Shown here: one piece after another, positions 24,388-33,802 of the stretch
Position numbering within the stretch: the stretch's first letter is position 1
Layout: each line of letters starts with the position of its first letter
Source: Flavobacterium sp.
Lineage (GTDB): Bacteria > Bacteroidota > Bacteroidia > Flavobacteriales > Flavobacteriaceae
DNA: 34,403 nucleotides
Assembly: GCA_030153045.1 (NCBI GenBank)
Contig: JASLID010000070.1
Span: 1 to 34,403 of the forward strand
Reading direction: 5' to 3'
Made by a program: the position numbers and the translations under genes
Notes under the pieces: model-generated
Seen by the model: only the letters and a program-made list of their open reading frames with translations
Databases searched by the model: none
Told to the model about the DNA's origin: nothing

Positions 24388-24720
24388 ATGGACTTACAAG
24401 ACCAACTAAAAAACTTATTCCCAGATCATATTCCAACCAATGAACCTGAAGATATTCAGGAAGTTGAACATGAATTATACGTTCAAAAAGAACCAATGAT
24501 TTGTAAATATGAAAAGAGAAAAGGAAAGCCAACCACTATTATTGAGGGTTACGAAGGAACTGACGAAGATTTTAAAATCTTAGCCAAAGAAATTAAAACC
24601 AAATTAAGTGTAGGTGGCACTTTCAAAGACGACTCTATAATTATCCAAGGAGATTATAGAGATAAAATCATGAAAATATTACAAGACAAAGGATTTAAAG
24701 TAAAACGCGTGGGCGGATAA
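24388..24720 (+). CDS. SUI1/eIF1-like translation factor (YciH)
   Basis: The 110-aa protein has a variable N-terminus and a C-terminal SUI1 domain (about 45-110): EGYEGTDEDFKILAKEIKTKL, then VGGTFKDDSIIIQGDYRDKIMKIL and KRVGG at the end. Eukaryotic eIF1 checks start codons; the bacterial YciH homologue binds the small ribosomal subunit and its role is less clear. Ordinary chromosomal gene, cytosolic. Confidence 0.9.
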   Translation: MDLQDQLKNLFPDHIPTNEPEDIQEVEHELYVQKEPMICKYEKRKGKPTTIIEGYEGTDEDFKILAKEIKTKLSVGGTFKDDSIIIQGDYRDKIMKILQDKGFKVKRVGG

Positions 24721-24808
24721 TTTAAATTTCAAAAAATATTGATTAACAACCCTGTGAATCGGAGTAACACTTTGTAAATCTCTGCGAAACAGTAAAAAAA
24801 ATAAAATT

Positions 24809-25681
24809 ATGTCAGAAATAAAATCATCAGAATTAATTCTGAATCCAGACGGAAGTGTCTATCACTTAAATCTAAAACCAGAACATATTGCACATGACAT
24901 TATCTTTGTAGGTGATCAAAATCGTGTAGAAAAAATCACTCAGTTTTTTGATAATGTGGAGTTTTCAACTCAAAAACGTGAATTTAAAACACAAACAGGA
25001 ACATTAAAAGGAAAAAGAATTACGGTAATGTCAACAGGAATTGGCCCTGATAATATTGACATTGTAATGAATGAGTTGGATGCTTTGGTTAATATTGACT
25101 TAGAAACACGTCTTCCAAAAAAGGAATTGACAAAATTAAACATCATTCGTATTGGTACTTCAGGTTCATTGCAAGCTGATATTCCGGTGGATAGTTTTGT
25201 GATGTCAAAATTCGGATTGGGATTAGACAATATGCTTCGCTCCTATTTAATTGATGAAATTTCTGAAATTGAAATGGAAGAAGCTTTTATCAAACACACC
25301 AACTGGGATTTAAGAAAAGGAAAACCGTATGTGGTTGCTTGTTCTTCAAAATTAGAAAAATTAATTGAAAGCGATCAAATGCACAAAGGTTTTACAGGTA
25401 CTGCAGGAGGTTTTTATGGCCCACAAGGAAGAGTTTTACGTTTAAATATTCAAGATGAGGGTTTAAATTCTAAAATGGACAATTTCAATTTCAATGGAAC
25501 TAGAATGACCAACCTTGAAATGGAAACTGCGGCCATTTACGGACTTGGGAAGCTTTTAGGTCACGAAACGTTATCTTTAAATGCTATTATTGCCAATCGT
25601 GCAGATGGAACTTTTAGTGCAGATCCTTACAAAGCAGTTGATGAATTAATTGAGTATACTTTGAAAAAATTAACCGAATAG
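24809..25681 (+). CDS. nucleoside phosphorylase (uridine phosphorylase-like)
   Basis: The 290-aa protein shows the PNP_UDP_1 pattern: FVGDQNRVEKI, TGIGPDNIDIVMNELDAL, IRIGTSGSLQ with the phosphate site, and NLEMETAAIYGLGKLLGH with the ribose/base-binding Glu-Met-Glu. It cleaves nucleosides with phosphate to the base and ribose-1-phosphate. It heads a tight run of genes in which the next ATG comes after a single base. Confidence 0.9.
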   Translation: MSEIKSSELILNPDGSVYHLNLKPEHIAHDIIFVGDQNRVEKITQFFDNVEFSTQKREFKTQTGTLKGKRITVMSTGIGPDNIDIVMNELDALVNIDLETRLPKKELTKLNIIRIGTSGSLQADIPVDSFVMSKFGLGLDNMLRSYLIDEISEIEMEEAFIKHTNWDLRKGKPYVVACSSKLEKLIESDQMHKGFTGTAGGFYGPQGRVLRLNIQDEGLNSKMDNFNFNGTRMTNLEMETAAIYGLGKLLGHETLSLNAIIANRADGTFSADPYKAVDELIEYTLKKLTE

Positions 25682-25682
25682 C

Positions 25683-26144
25683 ATGAAAGATGCTATTTTA
25701 AAATTCGAAAAATTTATTACTACTTTCCAAAATGAAGTTGCAATAAATCCTATATCTAATTTTGATGTAAAACCATCTGAAGCGAAATGGTCAAAAAAAG
25801 AGATTATTGGGCATTTGATTGATTCTGCTATCAATAATATTCAACGGTTTACTGAAATCCAATACTTTGAAAAACCTTATAAAATAAGAGCTTATAACCC
25901 GGATGAATTAGTGAAACAGAATAATTATCAAAATAAAAATAATCAGGAATTATTCGATTTACTCATCAATTTAAACAGACACGTTATCTTTTTAGCAAAA
26001 AATCAATCGGAAACTTCATTGAAATTTAAAATGATACTTCCTAACAATGAAATAGCTGATTTACAATTTGTTATTGAAGATTACTTTGAGCATTTTTATC
26101 ATCATTTTAAAGCAATAGATGCCTGTATAACAGTTCCTAATTAA
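25683..26144 (+). CDS. DinB-like putative metal-binding protein
   Basis: The 153-aa four-helix protein of the DinB/YfiT superfamily has KWSKKEIIGHLIDSAINNIQRF (first His), a middle helix with LNRHVIFLAK (second His) and the end helix IEDYFEHFYHHFKAI (last His pair). In relatives three His bind zinc or nickel and the proteins act as thiol-dependent transferases. Second gene of the operon. Family well supported, substrate unknown. Confidence 0.82.
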   Translation: MKDAILKFEKFITTFQNEVAINPISNFDVKPSEAKWSKKEIIGHLIDSAINNIQRFTEIQYFEKPYKIRAYNPDELVKQNNYQNKNNQELFDLLINLNRHVIFLAKNQSETSLKFKMILPNNEIADLQFVIEDYFEHFYHHFKAIDACITVPN

Positions 26145-26147
26145 AAA

Positions 26148-26525
26148 ATGAAGTTACGAGTAGCAAGACATACCAACCATTTAGAAAAAATCAAATCCTT
26201 TTATATCGATATACTGGAATTTGAATTGCTTGGCAGTTTTGAAAACCACAATAATTATGATGGCGTTTTCATTGGAAAGCCCAATTTAGATTGGCATTTT
26301 GAATTTACAAAATCCAATGAAAATGCAAATCATATTTTTGATGAAGATGATATTATTGTATTGTATCCTGAAACTATTTTAGAATATGATCAACTAATAA
26401 ATAATCTATTAAATAACAATATCACATTAATAAATTCAAAGAACCCATATTGGAATGAAAATGGAAAAATGTTTTTAGATCCAGATGGTTTTAGAATTAT
26501 AATATCAAATTTGAAAGCCAATTAA
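26148..26525 (+). CDS. VOC-family protein
   Basis: The 125-aa protein has the vicinal oxygen chelate layout: ARHTNHLEKIKSFYIDILEF at the start, a central WHFEFT and the closing MFLDPDGFRIIIS. His8 and late acidic residues could bind metal. No substrate can be named. It starts 3 bases after the DinB-like gene and belongs to the same operon. Confidence 0.85.
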   Translation: MKLRVARHTNHLEKIKSFYIDILEFELLGSFENHNNYDGVFIGKPNLDWHFEFTKSNENANHIFDEDDIIVLYPETILEYDQLINNLLNNNITLINSKNPYWNENGKMFLDPDGFRIIISNLKAN

Positions 26526-26531
26526 AATTTT

Positions 26532-27059
26532 ATGGATTTAATACTAGAAACTGAAAGATTAATACTACGTCAAATGCTTCCTTCTGATGCAGAAGCGATG
26601 TTCAAACTAGACAGCAACCCAAATGTGGTGAAATACTTAGGTAATAAGCCTTTCACATCCATAGAACAAAGTATCAATTTAATTCATTATGTAAGAAAAC
26701 AATACGTTGAAAATGGTATTGGTCGGTTTTCAGTTGTGTTGAAAGAAAATAATGAAATGATTGGTTGGGCTGGAATAAAATTTGTGACTGATATAGAAAA
26801 TAACCAAACCAATTTCTACGATTTAGGTTACAGATTGCATGAAGAGCATTGGGGAAAAGGTTATGCATCGGAAGCCACAAAAGCTTGGTTGGATTATTTC
26901 TTCCAAACTATGAAACTTCCTGTACTAGTGGCCTCTGTCAATATTGATAATTTGGGTTCCAATAAAATTGTAAAGAAATTTGGTTTTCAGCTTATAGAAA
27001 CATTTTATTATGAAGACATTCATTGCAATTGGTACGAATTAAAAAATCCAAATGAATAA
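26532..27059 (+). CDS. GNAT N-acetyltransferase (RimJ/RimL type)
   Basis: The 175-aa protein begins LILETERLILRQMLPSDAEAMF. It has the acetyl-CoA loop region YRLHEEHWGKGYASEATKAWL (about 97-117) with GKGYA as the pyrophosphate loop, and then ASVNIDNLGSNKIVKKFGF. It acetylates a protein N-terminus or a small amine, target unknown. Its stop overlaps the next ATG by 8 bases. Confidence 0.9.
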   Translation: MDLILETERLILRQMLPSDAEAMFKLDSNPNVVKYLGNKPFTSIEQSINLIHYVRKQYVENGIGRFSVVLKENNEMIGWAGIKFVTDIENNQTNFYDLGYRLHEEHWGKGYASEATKAWLDYFFQTMKLPVLVASVNIDNLGSNKIVKKFGFQLIETFYYEDIHCNWYELKNPNE

Positions 27060-27588
27060 ATCTATCCAATTAACAAATGAAAGCGGTGTTTTAACATGGG
27101 ACGAATTGGTAGTACTTGTTAAAAATATCCCATACGGAAGAAATGCTAACCGTTATGATTTTTCATTGGTTATAACCGAAAATAAAGGAACATGTAGCTC
27201 AAAACATTCATTTTTAAAAGACTTTGCAAATAAAAATAACATTCAAAATGTTAAGTTGTATATTGGAATGTTTAAAATGAATGGAACGAATACACCTAAA
27301 TTAGGTACATTTATTTCTGACAATTATCTTCCTTATATTCCCGAAGCGCATTGTTATTTAAAAATTGATGGAATTCCAGTAGATGTTACCACTTCAGAAT
27401 CGTTTTATGAAAAAATTGAAAGCGATATCTTGGAAGAAATTGAGATTCAACCTGAACAAGTCATAGATTTTAAAATAGAATATCATAAGAAGTATCTTCA
27501 GAATTGGATTAAAGAAACAAAGCAAACCAAATCGTTTGACGAGATTTGGAATATTAGAGAAAAATGCATTGAAAAATTAGCTGAATGA
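27052..27588 (+). CDS. hypothetical protein, transglutaminase-like triad
   Basis: The 178-aa cytosolic protein overlaps genes on both sides. GTCSSKHSFLKDFA (Cys), EAHCYLKIDG (His) and GIPVDVTTSE (Asp), in that order and about 40 residues apart, look like the Cys-His-Asp triad of papain/transglutaminase-like folds. The call is structural pattern only; I do not recognise the exact family. Confidence 0.6.
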   Translation: MNKSIQLTNESGVLTWDELVVLVKNIPYGRNANRYDFSLVITENKGTCSSKHSFLKDFANKNNIQNVKLYIGMFKMNGTNTPKLGTFISDNYLPYIPEAHCYLKIDGIPVDVTTSESFYEKIESDILEEIEIQPEQVIDFKIEYHKKYLQNWIKETKQTKSFDEIWNIREKCIEKLAE

Positions 27589-28433
27589 GTAAAATAGTAA
27601 AAATAGCTGGAGTTCCTGAACATTTTAACTTACCATGGCATTTGTGTATCGAAAATGGCGAATTTGACGTTTCTGGAATCGACCTGCAATGGACTGATGT
27701 CCCTGAAGGAACAGGTAAAATGTGTCAAATGTTACGTGACGGAGAAACGGACCTTGCAGTTATTCTTACTGAAGGAATTATAAAAGACATCACTGCCGGA
27801 AATAATGCATCAATTGTTCAAGTTTATGTACAGTCACCTTTAATTTGGGGAATTCATGTAGACGCCAAATCTAATTTTCAAAATTTAGCTGATTTAGAAA
27901 ATAAAAAAGCTGCGATTTCCAGATTAGGCTCCGGTTCTCATTTAATGAGTTTTGTAAATGCTCAAAACAACCATTGGGATACAAATAGCTTGCAATTTGA
28001 AATTGTAAACACGATAGATGGTGCCGTTGCAGCTTTATCAGAAGGAAAAGCCGATTATTTTATGTGGGAGCGATTCATGACCAAGCCATTAGTTGACAAT
28101 GGTACCTTTCGAAAAATAGCCGATTGTCCTACACCATGGCCTTGTTTTGTAATTGCAGTTCGCAATGAATTTTTAGAAAAGAATCCATCTACAATTGAAT
28201 TAATTTTAGACATCATCAATAGTACAACCGCCGAGTTTAAAAGTATTCCAAGCATTGACCGAACTTTAGCTTCCAGATACCATCAAAAAATAGAAGATAT
28301 TCAGGAATGGCTAAAACTGACCGCTTGGTCTCAAAAAAAATTAGACCAAAACACGTTTGATAAAATTCAAAATCAATTAAGCGAGTTAAATTTAATCGAA
28401 AATAAAGCCCTTTACGAATCGGTAGTTAAATAA
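27585..28433 (+). CDS. substrate-binding protein of type 2 fold, no signal peptide
   Basis: The 282-aa protein has the periplasmic-binding-protein type 2 pattern (GVPEHFNLPWHLCIENGEF, VILTEGIIKDI, LADLENKKAAISRLGSGSH, AALSEGKADYFMWERF), related to the SsuA/NMT1-like set. It lacks any signal peptide or lipobox and no transporter genes are adjacent, so it may work inside the cell as a sensor or small-molecule enzyme. ATGA overlap with the preceding gene; last gene of the operon. Confidence 0.8.
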   Translation: MSKIVKIAGVPEHFNLPWHLCIENGEFDVSGIDLQWTDVPEGTGKMCQMLRDGETDLAVILTEGIIKDITAGNNASIVQVYVQSPLIWGIHVDAKSNFQNLADLENKKAAISRLGSGSHLMSFVNAQNNHWDTNSLQFEIVNTIDGAVAALSEGKADYFMWERFMTKPLVDNGTFRKIADCPTPWPCFVIAVRNEFLEKNPSTIELILDIINSTTAEFKSIPSIDRTLASRYHQKIEDIQEWLKLTAWSQKKLDQNTFDKIQNQLSELNLIENKALYESVVK

Positions 28434-28461
28434 TTCGTTATTTTTATCGTTTTCAATTAAA

Positions 28462-29406
28462 ATGTTTCAAACCATAAAATCTTACATCAAAACCTACAAG
28501 GATAAGCTTTCATTGCCAAAGCCCTGGGATAGTGTTGTAATATTCTTGCTGAGCATTCTACTGGCAATTCCAGTTTTTATAATCGTTCATCAAAATTTAA
28601 AAGAAACCAATTGGACGATTCCAATTGATCGAATTTTACTTTTTATCATTATTCTGGCCCTTTTTCATTGGATATTATTAAAGCTTAAAACCATCATCAT
28701 ACTTTGTATTTTTTGCTATTTTCTTATGCTGGGTTTTGGTTCTCTATTTGGTTCTTATAGTTTTTACAGGGTTTACGATGATTATCGTTCCATGATGTAC
28801 ACCATGGGTGATTCGGCTTATCCGCAAGACATTATCGTAAGTAAATTGCTTCCTTTTCCTAATAAAACGAAAGTACTTCGAGCCATCAATTTTCAAAACC
28901 CTAAAGTTCGAAATTTTGCATTATCAGCAACTACGAAGCATTTTGCCGATATAAAAAGAATAAAAGGCTATCAAAATTACAGAACAACAATTCAATGTTT
29001 TGCAGTATTTAAAGAAATAAAATCCAATTGGAATTATGTTAACGATCCCATTGGAAATGATTACATCGCGTCAGCTTCTGAAACTTTACAACATTTTTCC
29101 GGCGATTGCGATGATCATGCTATTTTAATGGCAGCCTGCGTAAAAGCTGTGGGTGGCACTCCCCGATTAATTCATACCAATGCACACATTTACCCTGAAA
29201 TGCTTATAGGTAACAAGCGTGATTTGGAGAACATTATCTTCTTAATTACAAAGGTGTTGTTTGTCGAAGAATCTAAAAATAAAGAAATCCATTATCATAT
29301 AGATGAGCGTGGTCAAATTTGGCTTAATCTGGACTATACCGGTTTTTATCCAGGTGGGAAATTTATGAGTGAAGAAATTTTAGGAGAGTTAACTTTGAAT
29401 GATTAA
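28462..29406 (+). CDS. membrane-anchored transglutaminase-like protein
   Basis: The 314-aa protein has three N-terminal hydrophobic segments (SVVIFLLSILLAIPVFIIV, ILLFIIILALFHWILL, TIIILCIFCYFLMLGFGSLFG). A transglutaminase-like domain follows: SGDCDDHAILMAACVKAVG (Cys), then HTNAHIYPEM (His) and WLNLDYT (Asp). This cysteine-protease/transglutaminase fold is common in Bacteroidota. The substrate is unknown. It probably faces the periplasm. Confidence 0.75.
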   Translation: MFQTIKSYIKTYKDKLSLPKPWDSVVIFLLSILLAIPVFIIVHQNLKETNWTIPIDRILLFIIILALFHWILLKLKTIIILCIFCYFLMLGFGSLFGSYSFYRVYDDYRSMMYTMGDSAYPQDIIVSKLLPFPNKTKVLRAINFQNPKVRNFALSATTKHFADIKRIKGYQNYRTTIQCFAVFKEIKSNWNYVNDPIGNDYIASASETLQHFSGDCDDHAILMAACVKAVGGTPRLIHTNAHIYPEMLIGNKRDLENIIFLITKVLFVEESKNKEIHYHIDERGQIWLNLDYTGFYPGGKFMSEEILGELTLND

Positions 29407-29543
29407 ATTTTTATTAGCAACTGATTCAAAACACCCAACTGATTTTGACATATTAATTTTTAAATCCGCTAATCTAGAAAGGTGATTGTGAACGCAAACA
29501 TTAATGAAAAATAATAATTTGATAAATCTATAAATAGTTAAAT

Positions 29544-29903
29544 ATGAAAACAATTTTAAAATCAATACTCCTTTTTTCAACTGTATTAGTTATATCAAAT
29601 ACAGCAATGGCACAACAGAAAAAGAATCCAGGAAAGGCTGTAATTAAAACAACGCTAAACTGTGATCATTGTAAGGAATGTGAAACTTGTGGTTTGAAAT
29701 TTAAAACAGAAATGTTGAAAATTAAAGGTGTAAAAATGTATGAACTAGATGATAAAAAAATGACGTTTACCGTGTATTTCAATCCTAAAAAGACAGATTT
29801 AGAAACCATAAAGGTTGCCATTTCAAAATTAGGTTATGATGCCGATGAAGTAAAGGCTGATCCACAAGCATATGAAAAATTAGACGGTTGTTGTAAAGCA
29901 TAA
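29544..29903 (+). CDS. exported heavy-metal-associated (HMA) domain protein
   Basis: The 119-aa protein has a signal peptide (MKTILKSILLFSTVLVISNTAMA, cleavage before QQKK) and an HMA fold: VIKTTLNCDHCKECETCGLKFKTEM instead of the usual MxCxxC, then GVKMYELD, FTVYFNPKKTDLETIKVAISKLGYDAD, and GCCKA at the end. It is likely a periplasmic metal binder. The duplicated CxxC (CDHC and CETC) and the terminal CC could give extra metal ligands. The next gene encodes a DUF3703 protein, a common partner of metal genes. Confidence 0.85.
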   Translation: MKTILKSILLFSTVLVISNTAMAQQKKNPGKAVIKTTLNCDHCKECETCGLKFKTEMLKIKGVKMYELDDKKMTFTVYFNPKKTDLETIKVAISKLGYDADEVKADPQAYEKLDGCCKA

Positions 29904-29909
29904 CTAACG

Positions 29910-30275
29910 ATGAAAGTATATACAAACATGGCAAAGACGTTGGTGCCATTTTATAAAGAAGAAATTACTGCTGCTCAAACTCATTTGGAGAGCAGCAACT
30001 TTCAACAAAGCTGGTATCATTTGGAGCGTGCACATATTATTGGGCAAAAATATCCCTATGAGCATACCTATGTACATTGGAAAATGCTACAATTCGGATT
30101 CAAAATTAAAAGCAAAAAAGAAATTCTTGGTCAAATTCCGAGATTGCTTGTTGGGGGAGTCAAATCATTTGTAGGTCATGTGCCTGTTGGAAATACAGGA
30201 GGTGCAAATGTACCGCCATTAAAGACAATGAAAATTCCTGAGGATATTCAGAAAATTATCAATGCTAATTCGTGA
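29910..30275 (+). CDS. DUF3703 family protein
   Basis: The 121-aa protein has the DUF3703 pattern: EEITAAQTHLESSNFQQSWYHLERAHIIGQ, HTYVHWKML and GHVPVGNTGGANV. Function unknown. It starts 6 bases after the HMA gene, and genes of this family often sit beside heavy-metal handling genes, so a metal-related role is likely but unproven. Confidence 0.88.
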   Translation: MKVYTNMAKTLVPFYKEEITAAQTHLESSNFQQSWYHLERAHIIGQKYPYEHTYVHWKMLQFGFKIKSKKEILGQIPRLLVGGVKSFVGHVPVGNTGGANVPPLKTMKIPEDIQKIINANS

Positions 30276-30355
30276 TTGTTATGGTACATCAACATAAATA
30301 TCATGCACAGGGCATATAACTTTGTTGCACATTGGAAGAAAAAATCAATCTTTAA

Positions 30356-31024
30356 CTACCAATCAATTTCAACCTTTTTAACTTCTTTCAAGTATTCATT
30401 GGTTTTCAAAAAATGATTGTTTCCAAACCAAAATCCACGATTGGCGCTCAATGGTGAAGGATGCCCCGCTTCCAAAACCAAATGCTTTTTACGATCAATT
30501 TTCAACCCTTTTTTTTGAGCAAAACTGCCCCAAAGCAAGAAAACTACATTTTCTGAATGCTCCGAAATATATTCAATCACAGCATCCGTAAATACATTCC
30601 ATTTTAAATGTTTATGACTATTTGCCAAATCCTTGCGAACCGTTAAAGAAGCATTCAACAATAAAACACCTTGTTTTGCCCAATCTTCTAAATTCCCAGA
30701 TGTTGGAAAAAACACACGTTCATATTCAGTATTGATTTCAGTAAAAATATTTTTCAGCGATGGTGGTATTTTCACTCCATCATTTACTGAAAAGCACAAA
30801 CCATTGGCCTCTCCTTCACCGTGATAAGGATCTTGACCAATGATGACGACTTTCAATTCTTCAAAAGTGAATTGATTGAACGCATTAAAAATCAATTCTT
30901 TTGGAGGAAAACAAGTAAAATTGGAATATTCTTCATCTACTTGTATCATTAAATTCTTAAAGTATTCTTTTGATTTTTCGTCTTCAAAAAGAGTTGTCCA
31001 AGATGAATGTATATTTAATTCCAT
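30356..31024 (-). CDS. ung: uracil-DNA glycosylase, family 1
   Basis: I use the ATG at 31024 (222 aa): the frame runs to 31111, but the extra 29 residues (MIRDKGSKLQSF...) are not family-like and would fill the promoter gap. Motifs: VVIIGQDPYHGEGEANGLCFSV (catalytic Asp in GQDPYHG), LLLNASLTV, VVFLLWGSFAQKKG and GHPSPLS. It removes uracil from DNA to start base-excision repair. A -7 box (TATATTTG) lies 19 bases before the chosen start, which supports it. Confidence 0.93.
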   Translation of the reverse strand: MELNIHSSWTTLFEDEKSKEYFKNLMIQVDEEYSNFTCFPPKELIFNAFNQFTFEELKVVIIGQDPYHGEGEANGLCFSVNDGVKIPPSLKNIFTEINTEYERVFFPTSGNLEDWAKQGVLLLNASLTVRKDLANSHKHLKWNVFTDAVIEYISEHSENVVFLLWGSFAQKKGLKIDRKKHLVLEAGHPSPLSANRGFWFGNNHFLKTNEYLKEVKKVEIDW

Positions 31025-31043
31025 CAATTTGTTTATTTTTTGA

Positions 31044-31051
31044 CAAATATA
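31044..31051 (-). promoter_or_regulatory. -7 box of ung
   Basis: TATATTTG on the minus strand matches TAnnTTTG and lies 19 bases before the ATG at 31024. It would fall inside the gene if the upstream start at 31111 were used, so it helps decide the start. Confidence 0.55.
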
Positions 31052-31084
31052 ATCACTTTGATTCTTTACTACTTTGAAACTTTG

Positions 31085-31092
31085 TAACTTTG
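31085..31092 (+). promoter_or_regulatory. -7 box of mutS2
   Basis: TAACTTTG matches TAnnTTTG and ends 19 bases before the ATG at 31112. It lies within a short run of ACTTTGA-like repeats (31055-31100). Confidence 0.5.
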
Positions 31093-31111
31093 AACCTTTG
31101 TCTCTTATCAA

Positions 31112-33277
31112 ATGATTTCAATAAACGAAAAAACACTTCAAGACTTACAATTCGCAACGGTTTTAGAAACCATATCATCTATTTGCAATACTGATATTGG
31201 TAAACAAAAAGCACTCGAAATTACCCCTTTCAAAGACGAAAAGTCATTGATGATTGCTTTACACCAAACTTCAGAATACGTTTCGTCTTTTCAAAATAAT
31301 AATGCTATTCCCAATCATGGTTTTGATGCCATTTCCCACGAAATAAAATACTTAGCCATTGAAGATAGTTTTCTGGAAGTAGGAAGTTTCAGGAAAATTG
31401 CCACATTATCTGAAAACACAAATATTTTACTTCAGTTTTTTAAAAAATTTGAAGACTATTATCCTAACTTATATTCAAAATCAAGTCAAATTGAAATTAC
31501 CAAAGTCATCATTAATTCAATTGATGAAGTGGTTGATAAATATGGCGAAATCAAAGATAATGCATCTCCTACCTTACTAGAAATTCGTAGAAATATGAAT
31601 GTGGTTCGAGGTAAGGTCAACCAAAGTTTTGGTATAGCTTTGACACAATATCATGGCTTGGGTTATTTAGATGATATTAAAGAAAGCTATGTTAATAATC
31701 GTAGAGTTTTAGCTGTTTTAGCGATGTATCGTCGTAAAATAAAAGGTTCCATTTTAGGGAGTTCTAAAACCGGAAGTATCGCTTTTATTGAGCCTGAAGC
31801 AACGCTTAAATATTCCCGTGAATTAAGCAATTTAGAATACGAAGAGAAGGAAGAAATTACACGAATTTTAAAGTATTTGACTGATATTATTCGTCCGTAT
31901 TTACCACTTCTAATTCAATACCAAGATTTTTTAAGTGATATCGATGTGATTTCAGCCAAAGCGAAATATGCTGATAGAATTAATGGTATTCTTCCAACTA
32001 TTACTAAAGAAAGAAGAGTCTTTTTTAGAGACGCCTTCCACCCTATTTTGTATTTAAACAATAAAGCCAAAAAGGCAATTACTTATCCGCAAACTATCGA
32101 ATTTAACAACGAAAGTAGAATTATTGTCATTTCAGGTCCCAACGCAGGAGGAAAAACCATTTCCTTAAAAACAGTTGGATTGCTGCAGTTAATGTTGCAA
32201 TCAGGAATGTTAATTCCTGTTCACGAGCGAAGTGAAACTTGTTTATTTGATCGGATTTTAACAGACATTGGAGACAATCAATCTATTGAAAATCATTTGA
32301 GTACATATAGTTACCGATTAAAAAACATGAATCATTTTTTAAAGAAATGTAATTCCAAAACATTATTTTTAATTGATGAATTTGGAACTGGTTCCGATCC
32401 TGAATTGGGTGGTGCCTTAGCAGAAACTTTTCTGGAAGAGTTTTACGCCCGTGAAGCTTTCGGGATTATTACGACACACTATTCCAACTTGAAAATTCTG
32501 GCTAATGAATTGCCGTTTGCAACGAATGCCAACATGCTTTTTGATGAAAAATCATTGGAACCCATGTATAAATTGGTTTTAGGTCAAGCGGGAAGTTCTT
32601 TTACATTTGAAGTGGCTCAAAAAAATGGCATTCCCTACGGGCTAATTAATCGTGCAAAAAAGAAAATTGAAGGAGGAAAAGTTCGTTTTGACAAAACCAT
32701 TGCGACACTTCAAAAAGAGCGTTCCAAAATGGAAAAAACGTCCTTAAATTTAAAAGAAGAAGAATCGAAAGCCCGTGAAGAAAGCAAGAAAATGGAAATC
32801 ATCAATACCAAAATTCAAGATAAATTAGAACGTTATCAAGAGTTGTATGATGCAAACCAACGACTGATTTACATGGGTCAAAAAATTGATGATATTTCCG
32901 AAAAATATTTCAACAATAAGAATAAGAAAGACCTAATTGGGGAGTTTTTAAAAATGGTAGAAATTGAAAATTCCAAAAGAAAAAAGCTAACAGTTAAAGA
33001 AGTAAAAGTTAAAAAAGAAGCCGAAAAAGTCATTATTGAAGAAGTAAAAGCCAAAGTTGAAGAAATTCGAGAAGTTAAAAAAGAAAAGAAAGTCAAAGCT
33101 GCTCTAGAACCGGAGAAGCCAAAAGTGATCTTGAAAATTGGCGACAGAGTACGAATGAAAGACGGAAAATCAATCGGAACAATTGATAAAATAGAAAAAA
33201 ACAAAGCCATCGTCAATTACGGTGTTTTTACTTCAAAAGTAAGTCTTGAAGAATTAGAGTTTGTTCAACCTAAATAA
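31112..33277 (+). CDS. mutS2: MutS2-family ATPase/endonuclease, no Smr domain seen
   Basis: The 721-aa protein has the MutS2 core: Walker A SGPNAGGKT (about residues 341-349), Walker B with LFLIDEFGTGSD (about 418-429), ITTHYSNLK and the LGQAGSSFTFEVA switch. A long charged coiled-coil region (about 515-665) follows, then a KOW-like end (ILKIGDRVRMKDGKSIGTI). MutS2 binds branched DNA or collided ribosomes. The usual Smr nuclease domain at the C-terminus is not visible, as in other Bacteroidota members, so endonuclease activity should not be assumed. Confidence 0.9.
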   Translation: MISINEKTLQDLQFATVLETISSICNTDIGKQKALEITPFKDEKSLMIALHQTSEYVSSFQNNNAIPNHGFDAISHEIKYLAIEDSFLEVGSFRKIATLSENTNILLQFFKKFEDYYPNLYSKSSQIEITKVIINSIDEVVDKYGEIKDNASPTLLEIRRNMNVVRGKVNQSFGIALTQYHGLGYLDDIKESYVNNRRVLAVLAMYRRKIKGSILGSSKTGSIAFIEPEATLKYSRELSNLEYEEKEEITRILKYLTDIIRPYLPLLIQYQDFLSDIDVISAKAKYADRINGILPTITKERRVFFRDAFHPILYLNNKAKKAITYPQTIEFNNESRIIVISGPNAGGKTISLKTVGLLQLMLQSGMLIPVHERSETCLFDRILTDIGDNQSIENHLSTYSYRLKNMNHFLKKCNSKTLFLIDEFGTGSDPELGGALAETFLEEFYAREAFGIITTHYSNLKILANELPFATNANMLFDEKSLEPMYKLVLGQAGSSFTFEVAQKNGIPYGLINRAKKKIEGGKVRFDKTIATLQKERSKMEKTSLNLKEEESKAREESKKMEIINTKIQDKLERYQELYDANQRLIYMGQKIDDISEKYFNNKNKKDLIGEFLKMVEIENSKRKKLTVKEVKVKKEAEKVIIEEVKAKVEEIREVKKEKKVKAALEPEKPKVILKIGDRVRMKDGKSIGTIDKIEKNKAIVNYGVFTSKVSLEELEFVQPK

Positions 33278-33294
33278 TTGTCTACATTTAGAAA

Positions 33295-33711
33295 ATGGAA
33301 GGTATACCACAGGATAAAAAAATAATATTATTTGATGGCGTTTGTAACTTATGCGATTCATCTGTTCAATACATAATAAAGCATGACAAAAATGATGTTT
33401 TCAGATTTGTTTCACTTCAATCTGAATTAGGAAAAAATATTCTAAAACATTTAGGGTTATCTACCCATTATATTTACACTGTTGTTTTATACGTTCCTGG
33501 TAAAGCTTATTATTTGAAATCGAACGCCGCTCTTGAAATTGCAAAAGGAATGGGTGGTTTTTTTCACTTCGGAACAATTTTCAGAATTTTCCCTTCATTT
33601 CTACGTGATTTAGTTTATGATTTGATTTCTAAAAATCGTTACAAATGGTTTGGGAAACAAGAAAGTTGTATGATTCCTACTGCTGAATTGAAATCCAAGT
33701 TTTTAGAATAA
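33295..33711 (+). CDS. DCC-family thiol-disulphide oxidoreductase (DUF393)
   Basis: The 138-aa protein opens with IILFDGVCNLCDSSVQYIIKHD, the DxxCxxC motif that names the family, followed by FRFVSLQSE and SNAALEIAKGMGG. It is predicted to be a small thiol oxidoreductase of uncertain partner. It follows mutS2 by 17 bases. Confidence 0.9.
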   Translation: MEGIPQDKKIILFDGVCNLCDSSVQYIIKHDKNDVFRFVSLQSELGKNILKHLGLSTHYIYTVVLYVPGKAYYLKSNAALEIAKGMGGFFHFGTIFRIFPSFLRDLVYDLISKNRYKWFGKQESCMIPTAELKSKFLE

Positions 33712-33802
33712 CGTCTTAAAATTAGCATTAACTTTATGTGTTAAATCTGTAACATAATTTTAATCTGAGTGTCTAATTATTCAAACTTAAAAACTAAAAA
33801 AA

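Noticed and set aside
31025..31111. N-terminal extension of Ung
   Set aside because: The extra 29 residues are not family-like and cover a TAnnTTTG box needed by ung and the mutS2 promoter region.
32878..33216. 112-codon minus-strand frame in mutS2
   Set aside because: It is a reverse shadow of the Lys/Glu-rich coiled coil, giving Ser/Phe-rich low-complexity translation.
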